From UBA10449 sp005883585 (GTDB lineage Bacteria > Chloroflexota > Dormibacteria > Dormibacterales > Dormibacteraceae): a stretch of 20,490 bases of DNA. Shown here piece after piece: positions 1 to 7,629 of the stretch; the first letter of the stretch is position 1, and every line of letters begins with the position of its first letter. The DNA is taken from assembly GCA_005883585.1 (NCBI GenBank), contig VBFD01000001.1:1-20490 (forward strand), in the 5' to 3' direction. Both the position numbers and the translations under genes were made by a program. The notes under the pieces were generated by a model that saw only the letters and a program-made list of their open reading frames with translations, did not search any database and had not been told where the DNA came from.

Positions 1-800
1 GGCTCCCAACCGAGGACACGCACTTGCTTGACCAGGTTGCCCACCCCGGCGGCGCCGCCCATGACCAGGACCGTGAATCGGGTCTCGTCGAGACCATATC
101 GGCGCCGCAGCGCGCGCTGCTCGCCGGGCGCTGGAGGACGGAAGCGAAGGTCGACCGGCAGCCCGAGCAGCTTGACGCGATCCGCTGGCACGCGGCGGCG
201 GAGCGCAACTTTGCGTGCGAGCTCCGTCGGAGCCACGACCAGGTCGGCCTTGCTGAAGGTCCACCCTCGGTGGAAATCGACGAGGTCGGTGATCACCGTC
301 ATCAGCGCACGCGGGCGCCCGCTTTTCTGGATGGCCTGGTGCGCGACCTGGTTCAGCAGCGGATGCACCGAGAGCACGACGTCGGGGTCGTGCTCCTGAA
401 GAAGGTCCGCGATCGCCTTGCGCACGCCGGGCCCGAAGACAGCGCGGATGGCCGCAAAGGTCGCCTTGGTGTTGCTCGAGTGATACACGGCACCCCAGGC
501 CACCCGCGACCGTTGGATCATGGGCGAATAGAGCGACGCCAGCCGCCGCACGACGGTGGGGCCTTGCGAGATGAGCGGATCGGCCACCGTCACCACGGAG
601 GTGCGATCGAGCAGCTTCAAGGCGTCGGTCAGAGCCCGCGCGGCTGCGCGATGGCCGCCACCGGTGTCGCTGAAAAGGATCAGAACCCGCGGTGCGCCGG
701 CCTTCGGCGTCGGGACAGGTGGCGCGGCTGGACGAGGGCTTGCTTCCGCCGGCAGGGCGCCTACTTGTTGTGCCGCGCCGCTGCCCGGCGTGCGATCCAC
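1..800 (-). CDS. MGDG synthase / processive diacylglycerol glycosyltransferase-like protein (3' end cut by window edge)
   Basis: Translating the minus strand gives an open frame running off the left edge, about 266 residues visible. After a Pro/Ala-rich N-terminus of about 40 residues comes VLILFSDTGGGHRAAARAL, the N-terminal signature of MGDG synthase/UgtP-type glycosyltransferases (GT28, MurG-like fold). Further on are DPDVVLSVHPLLNQVAH and VITDLVDFHRGWTFSKADL, then a segment beginning TVLVMGGAAGVG that starts the C-terminal nucleotide-sugar-binding half. These enzymes transfer a sugar from a UDP donor to diacylglycerol at the inner membrane leaflet, making glycolipids. The start is uncertain: I use GTG at 798-800, which overlaps the cytochrome gene's 3' end by 40 bases. 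No good ribosome-binding site is visible, so translation is probably coupled to the cytochrome gene. The catalytic C-terminus lies outside the window. Family call is confident; the lipid product is inferred. Confidence 0.85.
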   Translation of the reverse strand, partial: MDRTPGSGAAQQVGALPAEASPRPAAPPVPTPKAGAPRVLILFSDTGGGHRAAARALTDALKLLDRTSVVTVADPLISQGPTVVRRLASLYSPMIQRSRVAWGAVYHSSNTKATFAAIRAVFGPGVRKAIADLLQEHDPDVVLSVHPLLNQVAHQAIQKSGRPRALMTVITDLVDFHRGWTFSKADLVVAPTELARKVALRRRVPADRVKLLGLPVDLRFRPPAPGEQRALRRRYGLDETRFTVLVMGGAAGVGNLVKQVRVLGWE

Positions 801-1324
801 CGCATGTTGTACTGGGCCAGCAGGTACGTGATGAAAAGCATGCCGATGATGCCGATGCCGACCCAGGTCATGGTTCGCTTGGCCAGCTCGTTGGGCGCCA
901 GCGGCGCGTTCCCGGCGCCGAGCTGGTTCTGCTGGATGATGTAAGCGGCCATGTCTTTGACGTCTTGGGCGGTCAGGTTGGGGTTGCCGCCTAGCGGCGG
1001 CATCGCAATCTGCTTGGGGTCACCCGGTTGAGGCTTGCGGCCGTTCGTGATGATGTCGATGAGGAAGTTGGCGTCGAGCGGATTGGCCACCCCGGGGAGC
1101 TTGTCGATCGGATTGAGCACCGCGCCGATGCCCCCTTCCAGGTTCACACCGTGGCAGCTGGTGCAGTTCTGCAGGTAAAGCGTGGCGCCTCGGGTGGGGT
1201 CGCCCGGCAGGGCGGTGTTGGCAGGCGAAGCGTCCGCCAGGGTGGTGATCGCGGTGAGCGCGAGCACGGCCGGGACCGCGATGGCGACCAGGGCGGAGAC
1301 TTTGAACCCCTTGACGAGGTGCAT
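761..1324 (-). CDS. Membrane-anchored class I cytochrome c
   Basis: 187 residues starting at ATG. Residues about 9-30 form a hydrophobic signal/anchor segment. A single haem c motif CTSCH (CxxCH) follows at about residues 54-58. Downstream, the MPPLGG segment supplies the likely axial methionine, and the DVKDMAAYI helix is the typical C-terminal helix of a cytochrome c domain. A second hydrophobic segment (TWVGIGIIGMLFITYLLAQ, about residues 153-171) ends in a basic tail, giving a C-terminal membrane anchor with the haem domain outside. It resembles small cytochromes serving as electron carriers to terminal oxidases or bc-type complexes, but no oxidase genes are in the window. The gene is first in a minus-strand pair with the glycosyltransferase that overlaps its end. 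A TATCAT hexamer lies 9 nt before the ATG. Confidence 0.88.
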   Translation of the reverse strand: MHLVKGFKVSALVAIAVPAVLALTAITTLADASPANTALPGDPTRGATLYLQNCTSCHGVNLEGGIGAVLNPIDKLPGVANPLDANFLIDIITNGRKPQPGDPKQIAMPPLGGNPNLTAQDVKDMAAYIIQQNQLGAGNAPLAPNELAKRTMTWVGIGIIGMLFITYLLAQYNMRWIARRAAARHNK

Positions 1325-1481
1325 GCCGGAAAAATGATAACCGGATGGGGTTGGCGCCCCTTGAGCGGGAATACCCGGGAACCGCGTACGTTTTAAGGCG
1401 GTATGGGCTGTTGTTCGCCGGTCTCACGTTCCGGGTTTTGCTGCGTCTCGAGGCGCTGGCTCGACGCGAGATCGGCATACC
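1325..1481. promoter_or_regulatory. Divergent intergenic region between cytochrome c and GT4 glycosyltransferase
   Basis: 157 bases between two divergently transcribed genes, so it should carry both promoters. On the minus strand a TATCAT hexamer (1332-1337) lies close to the cytochrome start and is a possible -10. On the plus strand an AT-richer patch around 1388-1396 (GTTTTAAGG) stands out from the GC-rich surroundings, but I cannot assign a -35/-10 pair. No hairpin, repeat or RNA gene was recognised here. Confidence 0.35.
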
Positions 1482-2768
1482 GTGGCTGATCAGTCCCGAT
1501 TGACCCTCGACCGCAGTTCGCGACGGCGAATCGCGGTCATTGCCATGCACACCTCGCCCACCGCATCTTTGGGCCAGAACGCCAACGGCGGCCTCAACGT
1601 CTACGTGCGCGAGGTCTGCAGCGCCTTCAGCGACCGGGGCATCGCCACCGACGTGTTCACGCGGCTGCAGTCGCCCGACGATCCCGCGATCGAGGCGCTG
1701 GCGCCCCTCTCTCGGGTGGTCTACCTGCCGGCTGGCATGGGACTCGACAAGTACTCCCTCCTCAACCAGGTGCCGGCGTTCGCCTCCAGGGTCGCCTCGT
1801 TCGCAGCACGCGAGGGAATCCAGTACGACCTCCTATTTTCCCACTACTGGCTTTCAGGAGAGGTCGCTTGCCTTCTGAGGCCGCAGCTGGCCGCCGGCTG
1901 GGCGCACGTCGCGCACACTCTGGGCCTGGTCAAGAATCAGCACCTTGCCAGTGGCGCGCGTCCTGAGCCCGCGGCCCGGATCCGTGTCGAGAGTGAGATC
2001 GCGCAACAGGCCGACCTGCTCATCGTTTCGACACCTGACGAAGGCGAGGAGCTGGTCAACGCTTATGGCGCGAACGCGGATCGCGTTTTCATCGTCCCGC
2101 CTGGAGTCGACCTCGCAACCTTCCGGCCCCTCGATCGGGCCGAGGCGCGGCGGAAGATCGGATTTGGTGGGCCGCTCGTCCTTTTCGTGGGCCGGCTGGA
2201 ACGACTGAAGGGTGTCGACATCGCGATCCGCGCCCTGTCGCTGCTCAGCGACCGCGCAAATCCAGATCTGCGCCTGGTGGTTCTGGGCGAGGACAGCCGC
2301 GATGGCGACGAAAGTGAGAAGGAGCGCCTGAAGGCGATCGCATCAACGCTCGGGGTGCGGGATCGCGTCGACTTCCTGGGTTCGGTGGCGCATCACGAGC
2401 TGCCGTACTTCTACTCCGCCGCCGACGTGTGCGTGATGCCTTCTTACAGCGAGTCCTTCGGGCTCGTGGGATTGGAGGCGCAGGCCTGTGGCTGCCCGGT
2501 CGTCGCCTCAGACGTCCCCGGACTGCGCTCGGTGGTGCGCGACGGGGTCAGCGGCTACCTCATCGACGGCGACGATCCCGCTGAGTACGCCGATCGCATC
2601 GGCCGGCTGCTCGCGGATCATGAGCTCGCGCAGCAGATGGGTCGCCGGGCCAGCATGCTCGCGCAGCGGTTCTCGTGGACGCGCACGGCTGACCGTCTCG
2701 AGGCTTTATTCGACGACGCGATCGACAACGCTCAAAGTCGCGACCAGCTGAATATCGGACGCGACTAG
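1482..2768 (+). CDS. GT4-family (MshA/sucrose-synthase-like) glycosyltransferase
   Basis: 428 residues, GTG start. The N-terminal Rossmann half opens with IAVIAMHTSPTASLGQNANG and GLNVYVREVCSAF, matching retaining GT-B enzymes of family GT4 related to MshA (D-inositol-3-phosphate glycosyltransferase) and sucrose-phosphate synthases. The C-terminal half has LVLFVGRLERLKGVDIAI (sugar-nucleotide binding) and ESFGLVGLE, the E-x7-E motif that contacts the donor. GCPVVASDVPGL follows. Length is normal for MshA (about 420-480). A soluble cytoplasmic or membrane-associated enzyme transferring a hexose or GlcNAc is expected. The acceptor cannot be read from sequence, and no other mycothiol genes are nearby, so I do not assign mshA. 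It ends convergently with the lipoprotein gene; the two stop codons share a CTAG. Confidence 0.85.
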   Translation: MADQSRLTLDRSSRRRIAVIAMHTSPTASLGQNANGGLNVYVREVCSAFSDRGIATDVFTRLQSPDDPAIEALAPLSRVVYLPAGMGLDKYSLLNQVPAFASRVASFAAREGIQYDLLFSHYWLSGEVACLLRPQLAAGWAHVAHTLGLVKNQHLASGARPEPAARIRVESEIAQQADLLIVSTPDEGEELVNAYGANADRVFIVPPGVDLATFRPLDRAEARRKIGFGGPLVLFVGRLERLKGVDIAIRALSLLSDRANPDLRLVVLGEDSRDGDESEKERLKAIASTLGVRDRVDFLGSVAHHELPYFYSAADVCVMPSYSESFGLVGLEAQACGCPVVASDVPGLRSVVRDGVSGYLIDGDDPAEYADRIGRLLADHELAQQMGRRASMLAQRFSWTRTADRLEALFDDAIDNAQSRDQLNIGRD

Positions 2769-4351
2769 AGTCGCGTCCAGGCTGGAGTCAGACAGGAGTA
2801 GGGAAACGACGCGCTGTCGAACCGCGTCAGCGCCGTCGGCCTCGTCCCATCCGCATTCATCATCCACACCTGGTTCTGGCTGACAAAGGCGATCTGGTGG
2901 CCGTCGGGCGAAGGGACCGGGTCCGCCACGTCGATGGGAGATGAAGGGATCGCCAGGGCTGCGGTCAAGGCGGCCGGCGGGGCAATCGTATTCACGAGAA
3001 ACGCCTTTCGCTGCTGGCCGCTTGAGGTTGTGACGCCCGCCGAGAAAACAAGATGGGTCGAGTCGGGTAACCAGGTGGGATGGCCTATGTCTCCGGTCGC
3101 GACCGTCGTCGTCGCCGCCTGCCCCGTGAAGCCGCGCACACGCAGAGCGATGCCTCCTGGATCCTCACGAAGGTAGGCGATCCGGTTGCCGGCAGGCGAC
3201 CAGCTGAGGTCGCTCAGCGGTCCGGTTTCCACAACGAGCTCGTATCGCGACCGCAAGCCGACGTCGTAACCCCATACGGTCGACACCGAGCCGGAGGACC
3301 GCACGTACGCGACCCGCAAGCCGTTTGGTGCGCTGGCTGCGTCCGAAACGTTGGTGGCGATGACCTCGTCCGCACCGTCGACCGACAGCCGGTGGAGCGT
3401 GCCGCTGATGTCGATGTACACGTACCCGAGCCCAGACGCGAGCGCGGCCGCCCATACGGCTTTGAAAGGGAGCTGCGTCGAGCCGACGCCGGGTGTGAAC
3501 GCGGACCAGCTCAGCGCGTCGCCCTGGATCAAAAGACTCGAGCCTTCGGGCGACCAGCTGAACGCGTGCACCGATGGTCCATCGAAAACGCGGCGGGGGA
3601 AGCCGGACTCGTTGACGATCCACACGCCTCCGGAGGAGCCGTCCGCGAGAGCGGTCGCGAACGCGACCCAATGGCGCAGAGGCCGCGACGGTCCGGTGGT
3701 GAAGACGAAGCTCTGGTTCCGATTCAGCTGATTGCCGTGCGCGTCGAGCGCGGCAATGCTCACGTCGACGGAGTAGGTCGTGGAGGGGTCGAGGAGCGAG
3801 TCTGTCGCCACGACGGCTCGCTTCGCGTCCGTGGGATCGAGACGGACGGAAAAGGGCACGGATGGTTCGATGGTGATCGCGCTTGCCAGCGTCGTGGCAT
3901 CCATCTCACGCGTGAAATCGATGCCGAGATATGACGCGGGATCCACATCGACCTCGTTGTTCGCGGGTGTCGATGAGGCGATATTGGGCGGTCGCTCTGT
4001 AGTGAACGTCCAGTGGTGGCGAAGCGCATATGCGTGGCCCGTGAGGTCCTTGTAGCCCGCAAGCAGGACCACCTCATAGATCTTGCTGGGCTGCAGAGTC
4101 GCGTGTTTGTACTCGAGCGAACGCGGCCCCAGCCACACCACGTTGCCACCGGTTGCCGGCAGCAGTGACAGCCTGCTCTCGACGGAGCTCTTGTCCACGT
4201 CGTGATCGAACGTGATCAGGATTGGGGCCGCGGTCGAAACGTCGATCGCGCCACGCTCTGGCGAGTAATCGACGATCTGTGGCGGGCTGCCTCCGCACGA
4301 TGTGAGCGCACTGAGGACGAGCAGCGCGGCGGCGATCGATGCCGACTTCAC
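2765..4351 (-). CDS. Lipoprotein with two Ig-like (Big_5) domains and a TolB/WD40-like beta-propeller
   Basis: 528 residues, GTG start, with a signal peptide ending in the lipobox LTSC (lipidated Cys19). Residues about 28-118 and 119-220 are two repeats of a bacterial Ig-like domain. Each has the pattern P..G..DV....I.I.FD..MD and ends in FTTE/FTTG, as in SbsA-type Big_5 domains. Residues about 225-525 contain repeated propeller blades: FSWSPEGSSLLI, LSWSPAGNRIAYLR, PTWLPDSTHLVFSAG and PSPDGHQIAFVSQNQVWMMN. It is predicted to be anchored outside the cytoplasmic membrane and to act in binding or scaffolding; no enzymatic motif is seen. It starts 7 nt after the stop of the DUF4388-type gene, so the two are almost certainly co-transcribed. 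Specific function unknown. Confidence 0.8.
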   Translation of the reverse strand: MKSASIAAALLVLSALTSCGGSPPQIVDYSPERGAIDVSTAAPILITFDHDVDKSSVESRLSLLPATGGNVVWLGPRSLEYKHATLQPSKIYEVVLLAGYKDLTGHAYALRHHWTFTTERPPNIASSTPANNEVDVDPASYLGIDFTREMDATTLASAITIEPSVPFSVRLDPTDAKRAVVATDSLLDPSTTYSVDVSIAALDAHGNQLNRNQSFVFTTGPSRPLRHWVAFATALADGSSGGVWIVNESGFPRRVFDGPSVHAFSWSPEGSSLLIQGDALSWSAFTPGVGSTQLPFKAVWAAALASGLGYVYIDISGTLHRLSVDGADEVIATNVSDAASAPNGLRVAYVRSSGSVSTVWGYDVGLRSRYELVVETGPLSDLSWSPAGNRIAYLREDPGGIALRVRGFTGQAATTTVATGDIGHPTWLPDSTHLVFSAGVTTSSGQQRKAFLVNTIAPPAALTAALAIPSSPIDVADPVPSPDGHQIAFVSQNQVWMMNADGTRPTALTRFDSASFPYSCLTPAWTRL

Positions 4352-4358
4352 TCGTCGA

Positions 4359-5921
4359 CTAGAGGTGTGACTTGAGCCGCGCCCTCATCTCCTGCGCGAG
4401 CTGCTCGAGCCGCGAGGAGTCGACGAACAGAAGTGAGATGCTCGGCACCTGGTCGATCGCGCCTTCGATGCCGGGCAGCGACGGATCAGCCGCGCCGAGT
4501 ATGTCCTTGACCTTTCGCGCGCGGTTTCCCAGCGAGTCCTCGGCCATGGCCTGCAACTCGGCGACGATCGAACCCCAGTCGAGCTGGGGACCACCGGCGG
4601 AGCCGGGCGGTGTGGTCGGCGCGACCGATGGGGACTGCGGTGTCGGGAACGTGGGGTAGGTCGCCGTCGGCGCCTGCACGGGAGGCTGCGTCTGCATCGG
4701 CGGCGGAGTCGCGATGGCAGGAAACTGTTGCGTCGGTGGCTGCTGCGCCGCGGGTGCGGGCTGCACTGGCGCGGCGGCCGGTGGCGGCGCTGGCGCCGGG
4801 TTGCGCACTGCCACCGCCCTCTGTCCCGACACGACCTCGTCGACGTCGAGCGGCGGATGCTTGGTGGCGTCCGCGGACTTGACCTCGATCATCGCATTGG
4901 GGTCGTCGCAAAGCGCAAGCGCGCGGTCGGGCTTGTCCGAGATGTCGCGAGACTCGCTCGTGTACGCGCCCGCTAGCTCGCCCTCGGAAAGGATGATCAC
5001 GCCTGTTCCGGCACCGGCGCGGATCATCACGCTCCCGCTCAGCTTGCGGTCACTCAAGAACTTGAGTAGCGCTTTCATGTCCACCCAGCCTGCGTAGAGC
5101 TCGGTGTACATGGGCTTGGAGACGGTGAGCTCGTAGAGACCATCGATGAGCTCGGGCGAAAGGCCGACGACGTCGAGGACGCCGTGGCCGCCGGTGACGT
5201 CTTCGTTGAACTGATGCAGCGCTTGCTTCCCGAGCACAAGACCCTGCGCCTCGCCAACGCCGTCGTACATACACTCGAGTGCCGAGCCTTCTCGGAAGAG
5301 GATGAGGCCTGCTGCGTCGTCGGTGAGGAGGCGGACGTAGCCGGTGTAGCCCTCTTTCTCCAGCGTCGTTATCAAGCGCGGGAAATCGACGAACGAGGTC
5401 TTCAACGAGTCATAGATCACCTGTCCGGCCGGGACCGGAATCGGTTCGCGCCCATGCTTGGGCTGTGGTCTGTGCTTCACGCCTCGTCTCGGCTGGGGTG
5501 CGTCAACCTTCTTCTCCGATACGGGTTGGTCTCGGTGCTCAGGCTGGGCTTCGGCTGCGGGCGGAGGTGCAGGCTGGGCCGGAGCGTCTTTGGGCGCAGC
5601 CTCAGCCGCGTGAACGAGCTCGGGGATGCCGGCCTTGACCGTTTCGTCTGCAGGCAGCTTCGCCTTGGCGTCGAACTCGAACTCGCCCTTCGTCCAGGCG
5701 AGCGCATTGACGACAGCGTCGTCGCCCGCCTTCCCGTTGCCCTCAGCATGGAAGAGATGGCCGAACAGAAAGTACAGCGCGGTCGACTCACCGTTGCCAT
5801 TGCGAAGGGTAAGGGTACCTGTCGACCTCTCGCCCTGGGCGGATTCCAGAAGCGAGCGAAGAGGGATTTCGGCGAGCGTGCCGTGTGACTGCAAATGCGT
5901 CTCCCGAGATCGGCCCAACAC
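4359..5921 (-). CDS. DUF4388 (PatA N-terminal-like) domain protein with proline-rich linkers
   Basis: 520 residues, GTG start; an alternative TTG start lies at 5894. Residues about 12-107 look like a DUF4388 domain (TLAEIPLRSLLESAQ; TGTLTLRNGNGESTALYFLF; GHLFHAEGNGKAGDDAV), a module found in bacterial two-component and gliding-motility regulators such as PatA. A Pro/Ala/Gln linker spans about 108-167. A second globular region follows (about 168-375), which reuses a related pattern (TGYVRLLTDDAAGLILFREG; SGSVMIRAGAGTGVIILSEG) and may hold one or two diverged copies of the same fold. Then comes a second Pro/Gln/Ala linker (about 376-446) and a C-terminal helical region (about 447-520). No signal peptide or membrane segment is seen, so it is cytoplasmic. 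Overall function is unknown; it shares a transcript with the lipoprotein gene downstream. Confidence 0.7.
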   Translation of the reverse strand: MLGRSRETHLQSHGTLAEIPLRSLLESAQGERSTGTLTLRNGNGESTALYFLFGHLFHAEGNGKAGDDAVVNALAWTKGEFEFDAKAKLPADETVKAGIPELVHAAEAAPKDAPAQPAPPPAAEAQPEHRDQPVSEKKVDAPQPRRGVKHRPQPKHGREPIPVPAGQVIYDSLKTSFVDFPRLITTLEKEGYTGYVRLLTDDAAGLILFREGSALECMYDGVGEAQGLVLGKQALHQFNEDVTGGHGVLDVVGLSPELIDGLYELTVSKPMYTELYAGWVDMKALLKFLSDRKLSGSVMIRAGAGTGVIILSEGELAGAYTSESRDISDKPDRALALCDDPNAMIEVKSADATKHPPLDVDEVVSGQRAVAVRNPAPAPPPAAAPVQPAPAAQQPPTQQFPAIATPPPMQTQPPVQAPTATYPTFPTPQSPSVAPTTPPGSAGGPQLDWGSIVAELQAMAEDSLGNRARKVKDILGAADPSLPGIEGAIDQVPSISLLFVDSSRLEQLAQEMRARLKSHL

Positions 5922-6631
5922 CGATCGGTGGTCTAAGAGAAGTTAGTATAGATATCAAGATCGGATCCGCGCGCCCGGAGCCCCCAGACCTTCCACTCCC
6001 CTCCGAACCTTCGCCCGCGCGATTGTTGCTGGTCCGTCACGGCCAATCGACGTGGAACCGCGAACACCGAATCCAGGGGCAGCTCGACCCCCCGTTGTCG
6101 GAACTGGGTCGCCGGCAGGCCCGTCAGGTGGGGCGGAGGCTGGCCCATCACCGGTTCGCCGGCTTCTACACCAGCGACCTCGAGCGCGCCGAGCAGACTG
6201 CCCAGCTGATCGGCGAGGCGACCGGCTCCTCGCCGTTCCCCAGAGCCGGCCTTCGCGAGATCTACCTCGGCGACTGGGAAGGCTTGAACACCGAAGAGCT
6301 CGCACAGCGCTTCCCCGAAGCGTGGGCGAGGTGGATGGAGGAGCCGAGCTGGGACGTGGTCCCCGGCGGCGAGGGCGCCGTCCCGTTCGAGTCGAGGGTC
6401 AACGCTGAGTTGGATTGGATTCTCGCGCGCCACGAGCACGGCGACGTCCTCGTCGTCACGCATGGCGGCGTGATCCAGGTCGCGCTGCATCGAGTCGTGG
6501 GCCGGCCGAATCACGGGCTGTTTCCATTTCGAATCGAGAACGCATCGATCTCGGTCATCGAAAAGCGCAACGGCCGATTCGTGGTGTCGGGAGTCAATGA
6601 CACGAGTCATCTGGAGGCGGGGTCCGAATGA
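5885..6631 (+). CDS. Histidine phosphatase family protein (phosphoglycerate mutase-like)
   Basis: The catalytic signature LLLVRHGQSTWN holds the phosphohistidine of the RHG motif. It is followed by LSELGRRQARQ, TSDLERAEQTAQLIGEA, GDWEGLNTEEL and the second catalytic histidine in VVTHGGVIQVAL. This order is complete for the histidine phosphatase superfamily (PhoE/CobC/GpmB-like, cofactor-independent of 2,3-BPG). Substrate cannot be told. The longest frame begins with GTG at 5885 but its first 45 or so residues (Pro-rich) are not part of the domain and overlap the opposing gene's start. TTG at 6023 or 6026, directly before LLVRHG, is a strong alternative. The stop overlaps the ATG of the FemAB-like gene (ATGA), so the two are translationally coupled. 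Confidence 0.85.
   Translation: MTANASPEIGPTPIGGLREVSIDIKIGSARPEPPDLPLPSEPSPARLLLVRHGQSTWNREHRIQGQLDPPLSELGRRQARQVGRRLAHHRFAGFYTSDLERAEQTAQLIGEATGSSPFPRAGLREIYLGDWEGLNTEELAQRFPEAWARWMEEPSWDVVPGGEGAVPFESRVNAELDWILARHEHGDVLVVTHGGVIQVALHRVVGRPNHGLFPFRIENASISVIEKRNGRFVVSGVNDTSHLEAGSE
5922..5962. promoter_or_regulatory. AT-rich divergent promoter region
   Basis: This short AT-rich stretch contrasts with the surrounding sequence. It contains GTTAGTATAGATATC on the plus strand and, on the minus strand, a TATACT hexamer matching a -10 element for the DUF4388-type gene. On the plus strand TAGTAT or TATAGA could serve the histidine phosphatase. If so, the phosphatase's GTG at 5885 would be upstream of its own promoter and TTG at 6023 would be the more likely start. 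Inferred from composition and hexamers only. Confidence 0.4.
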
Positions 6632-7599
6632 CCGATGCACGCGAGAGCTGGGACCGCGGGCTGGACGAGCGCGCATCGCCATCGCCACTTCTGCAGACGT
6701 GGGGCTGGGGCGAGGTGCAGTCGCACGCGGGATGGACCATAGAGCGGGTGCGGCTCGAGGGCGGTGCGATGGCCAGCGTCCAATTGCGAGGGCTGGGTCC
6801 GGTGCGCGAGGCGTACGTGCCGCGCGGACCAGTGCCCGCTTCGCCTGATGCGATCCGCGCGCTGGTCGATTGGGCGCGCTCGGCGAAGGTGGCGCGAATC
6901 ACGGTCGAGCCGGAGGAGCCGAGCGAATTCGGCAGCGTGATGAGCGAGCGAGGATTCAAGCGCGCAGTGGCAGTGCAGCCGCAGCACACCCGCATCCTGA
7001 AGCTGGCGTCGCCTGATCAGATGCTGGCGACCTTCAAGCACGGGCGCCGCTACAACATCAGGGCCGGCGAGCGGCGCGGGGTCGTCGTCGAAGAAGGCAA
7101 GGATGCGGCCGAGCTCGAGCGCCAGTCCGCGGCGGTCGAGCGCCGCGAGTCAATACACCTCCCGGCGAGGAGCTACTACCAGCTGCTGCTGGATGAGCTG
7201 CCCTGGTGCCGCACATATGTCGGCCGCCATCCGGTCACGCGCGAAGCGCTCTCGGCGGTCCTCGTCGCCCGGCATGCAGGCCGTGCATATCACCTGTTCG
7301 CCGGGCGCAGCGGCGCTCACCCGGAGCTCATGGCCAACGACCTCGCCTGGTGGGCGGCGATCAAGGCCGCCGCCGAGGATGGCTGCCGGGATTACGACCT
7401 GTGGGGTGTGCCACCGCCCGCCGCCGGCTCCGAACACCCGTGGCACGGCCTCGGCTTCTTCAAAGCCGAGTTCGGTGGCGAGGAGGTGGAATACGCGGGC
7501 GCGTGGGAGCTAATCCTTTCGCAAGCGGCCTCGAGGCTGATCGGCCTGGAGAAGAAGGCACGTGGCCGCATTCGGGGCTTGAAACGCAACATCTCCTAA
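6628..7599 (+). CDS. FemAB-like aminoacyl/acyl transferase (peptidoglycan bridge-formation family)
   Basis: 323 residues. It shows the double-GNAT architecture of Fem/FemX proteins: N-terminal LLQTWGWGEVQSHAGW, then TFKHGRRYNIRAGERRGVVV, and the C-terminal half YHLFAGRSGAHPELMANDLAWWAAIKAA with YDLWGVPPP and GLGFFKAEFGGE. These match lipid II:glycine/alanine transferases that add amino acids from aminoacyl-tRNA to the peptidoglycan stem peptide. A minority of the superfamily uses other acyl donors. No membrane segment is present, consistent with a cytoplasmic enzyme acting at the inner membrane face. The start is fixed by ATGA overlap with the phosphatase gene. The family call is firm; a role in wall cross-bridges is inferred, and fits with the atypical MurE elsewhere in the window. 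Confidence 0.85.
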   Translation: MTDARESWDRGLDERASPSPLLQTWGWGEVQSHAGWTIERVRLEGGAMASVQLRGLGPVREAYVPRGPVPASPDAIRALVDWARSAKVARITVEPEEPSEFGSVMSERGFKRAVAVQPQHTRILKLASPDQMLATFKHGRRYNIRAGERRGVVVEEGKDAAELERQSAAVERRESIHLPARSYYQLLLDELPWCRTYVGRHPVTREALSAVLVARHAGRAYHLFAGRSGAHPELMANDLAWWAAIKAAAEDGCRDYDLWGVPPPAAGSEHPWHGLGFFKAEFGGEEVEYAGAWELILSQAASRLIGLEKKARGRIRGLKRNIS

Positions 7600-7616
7600 C
7601 AATCCTTCAGATCGAT

Positions 7617-7622
7617 TAGGAT
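7617..7622 (+). promoter_or_regulatory. -10-like hexamer TAGGAT for a leaderless transcript
   Basis: TAGGAT lies 7 nt before the ATG of the response regulator gene in the 30-base gap after the FemAB-like gene. No Shine-Dalgarno sequence is visible between it and the start. This spacing would put the transcription start at or next to the ATG. Confidence 0.4.
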
Positions 7623-7629
7623 ATTTGCG

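Noticed and set aside
24..944. Long plus-strand open frame of 306 codons at the left end
   Set aside because: It is antisense to the glycosyltransferase and cytochrome genes, which carry unmistakable family motifs; the plus-strand translation is Arg/His/Asp-rich and resembles no family.
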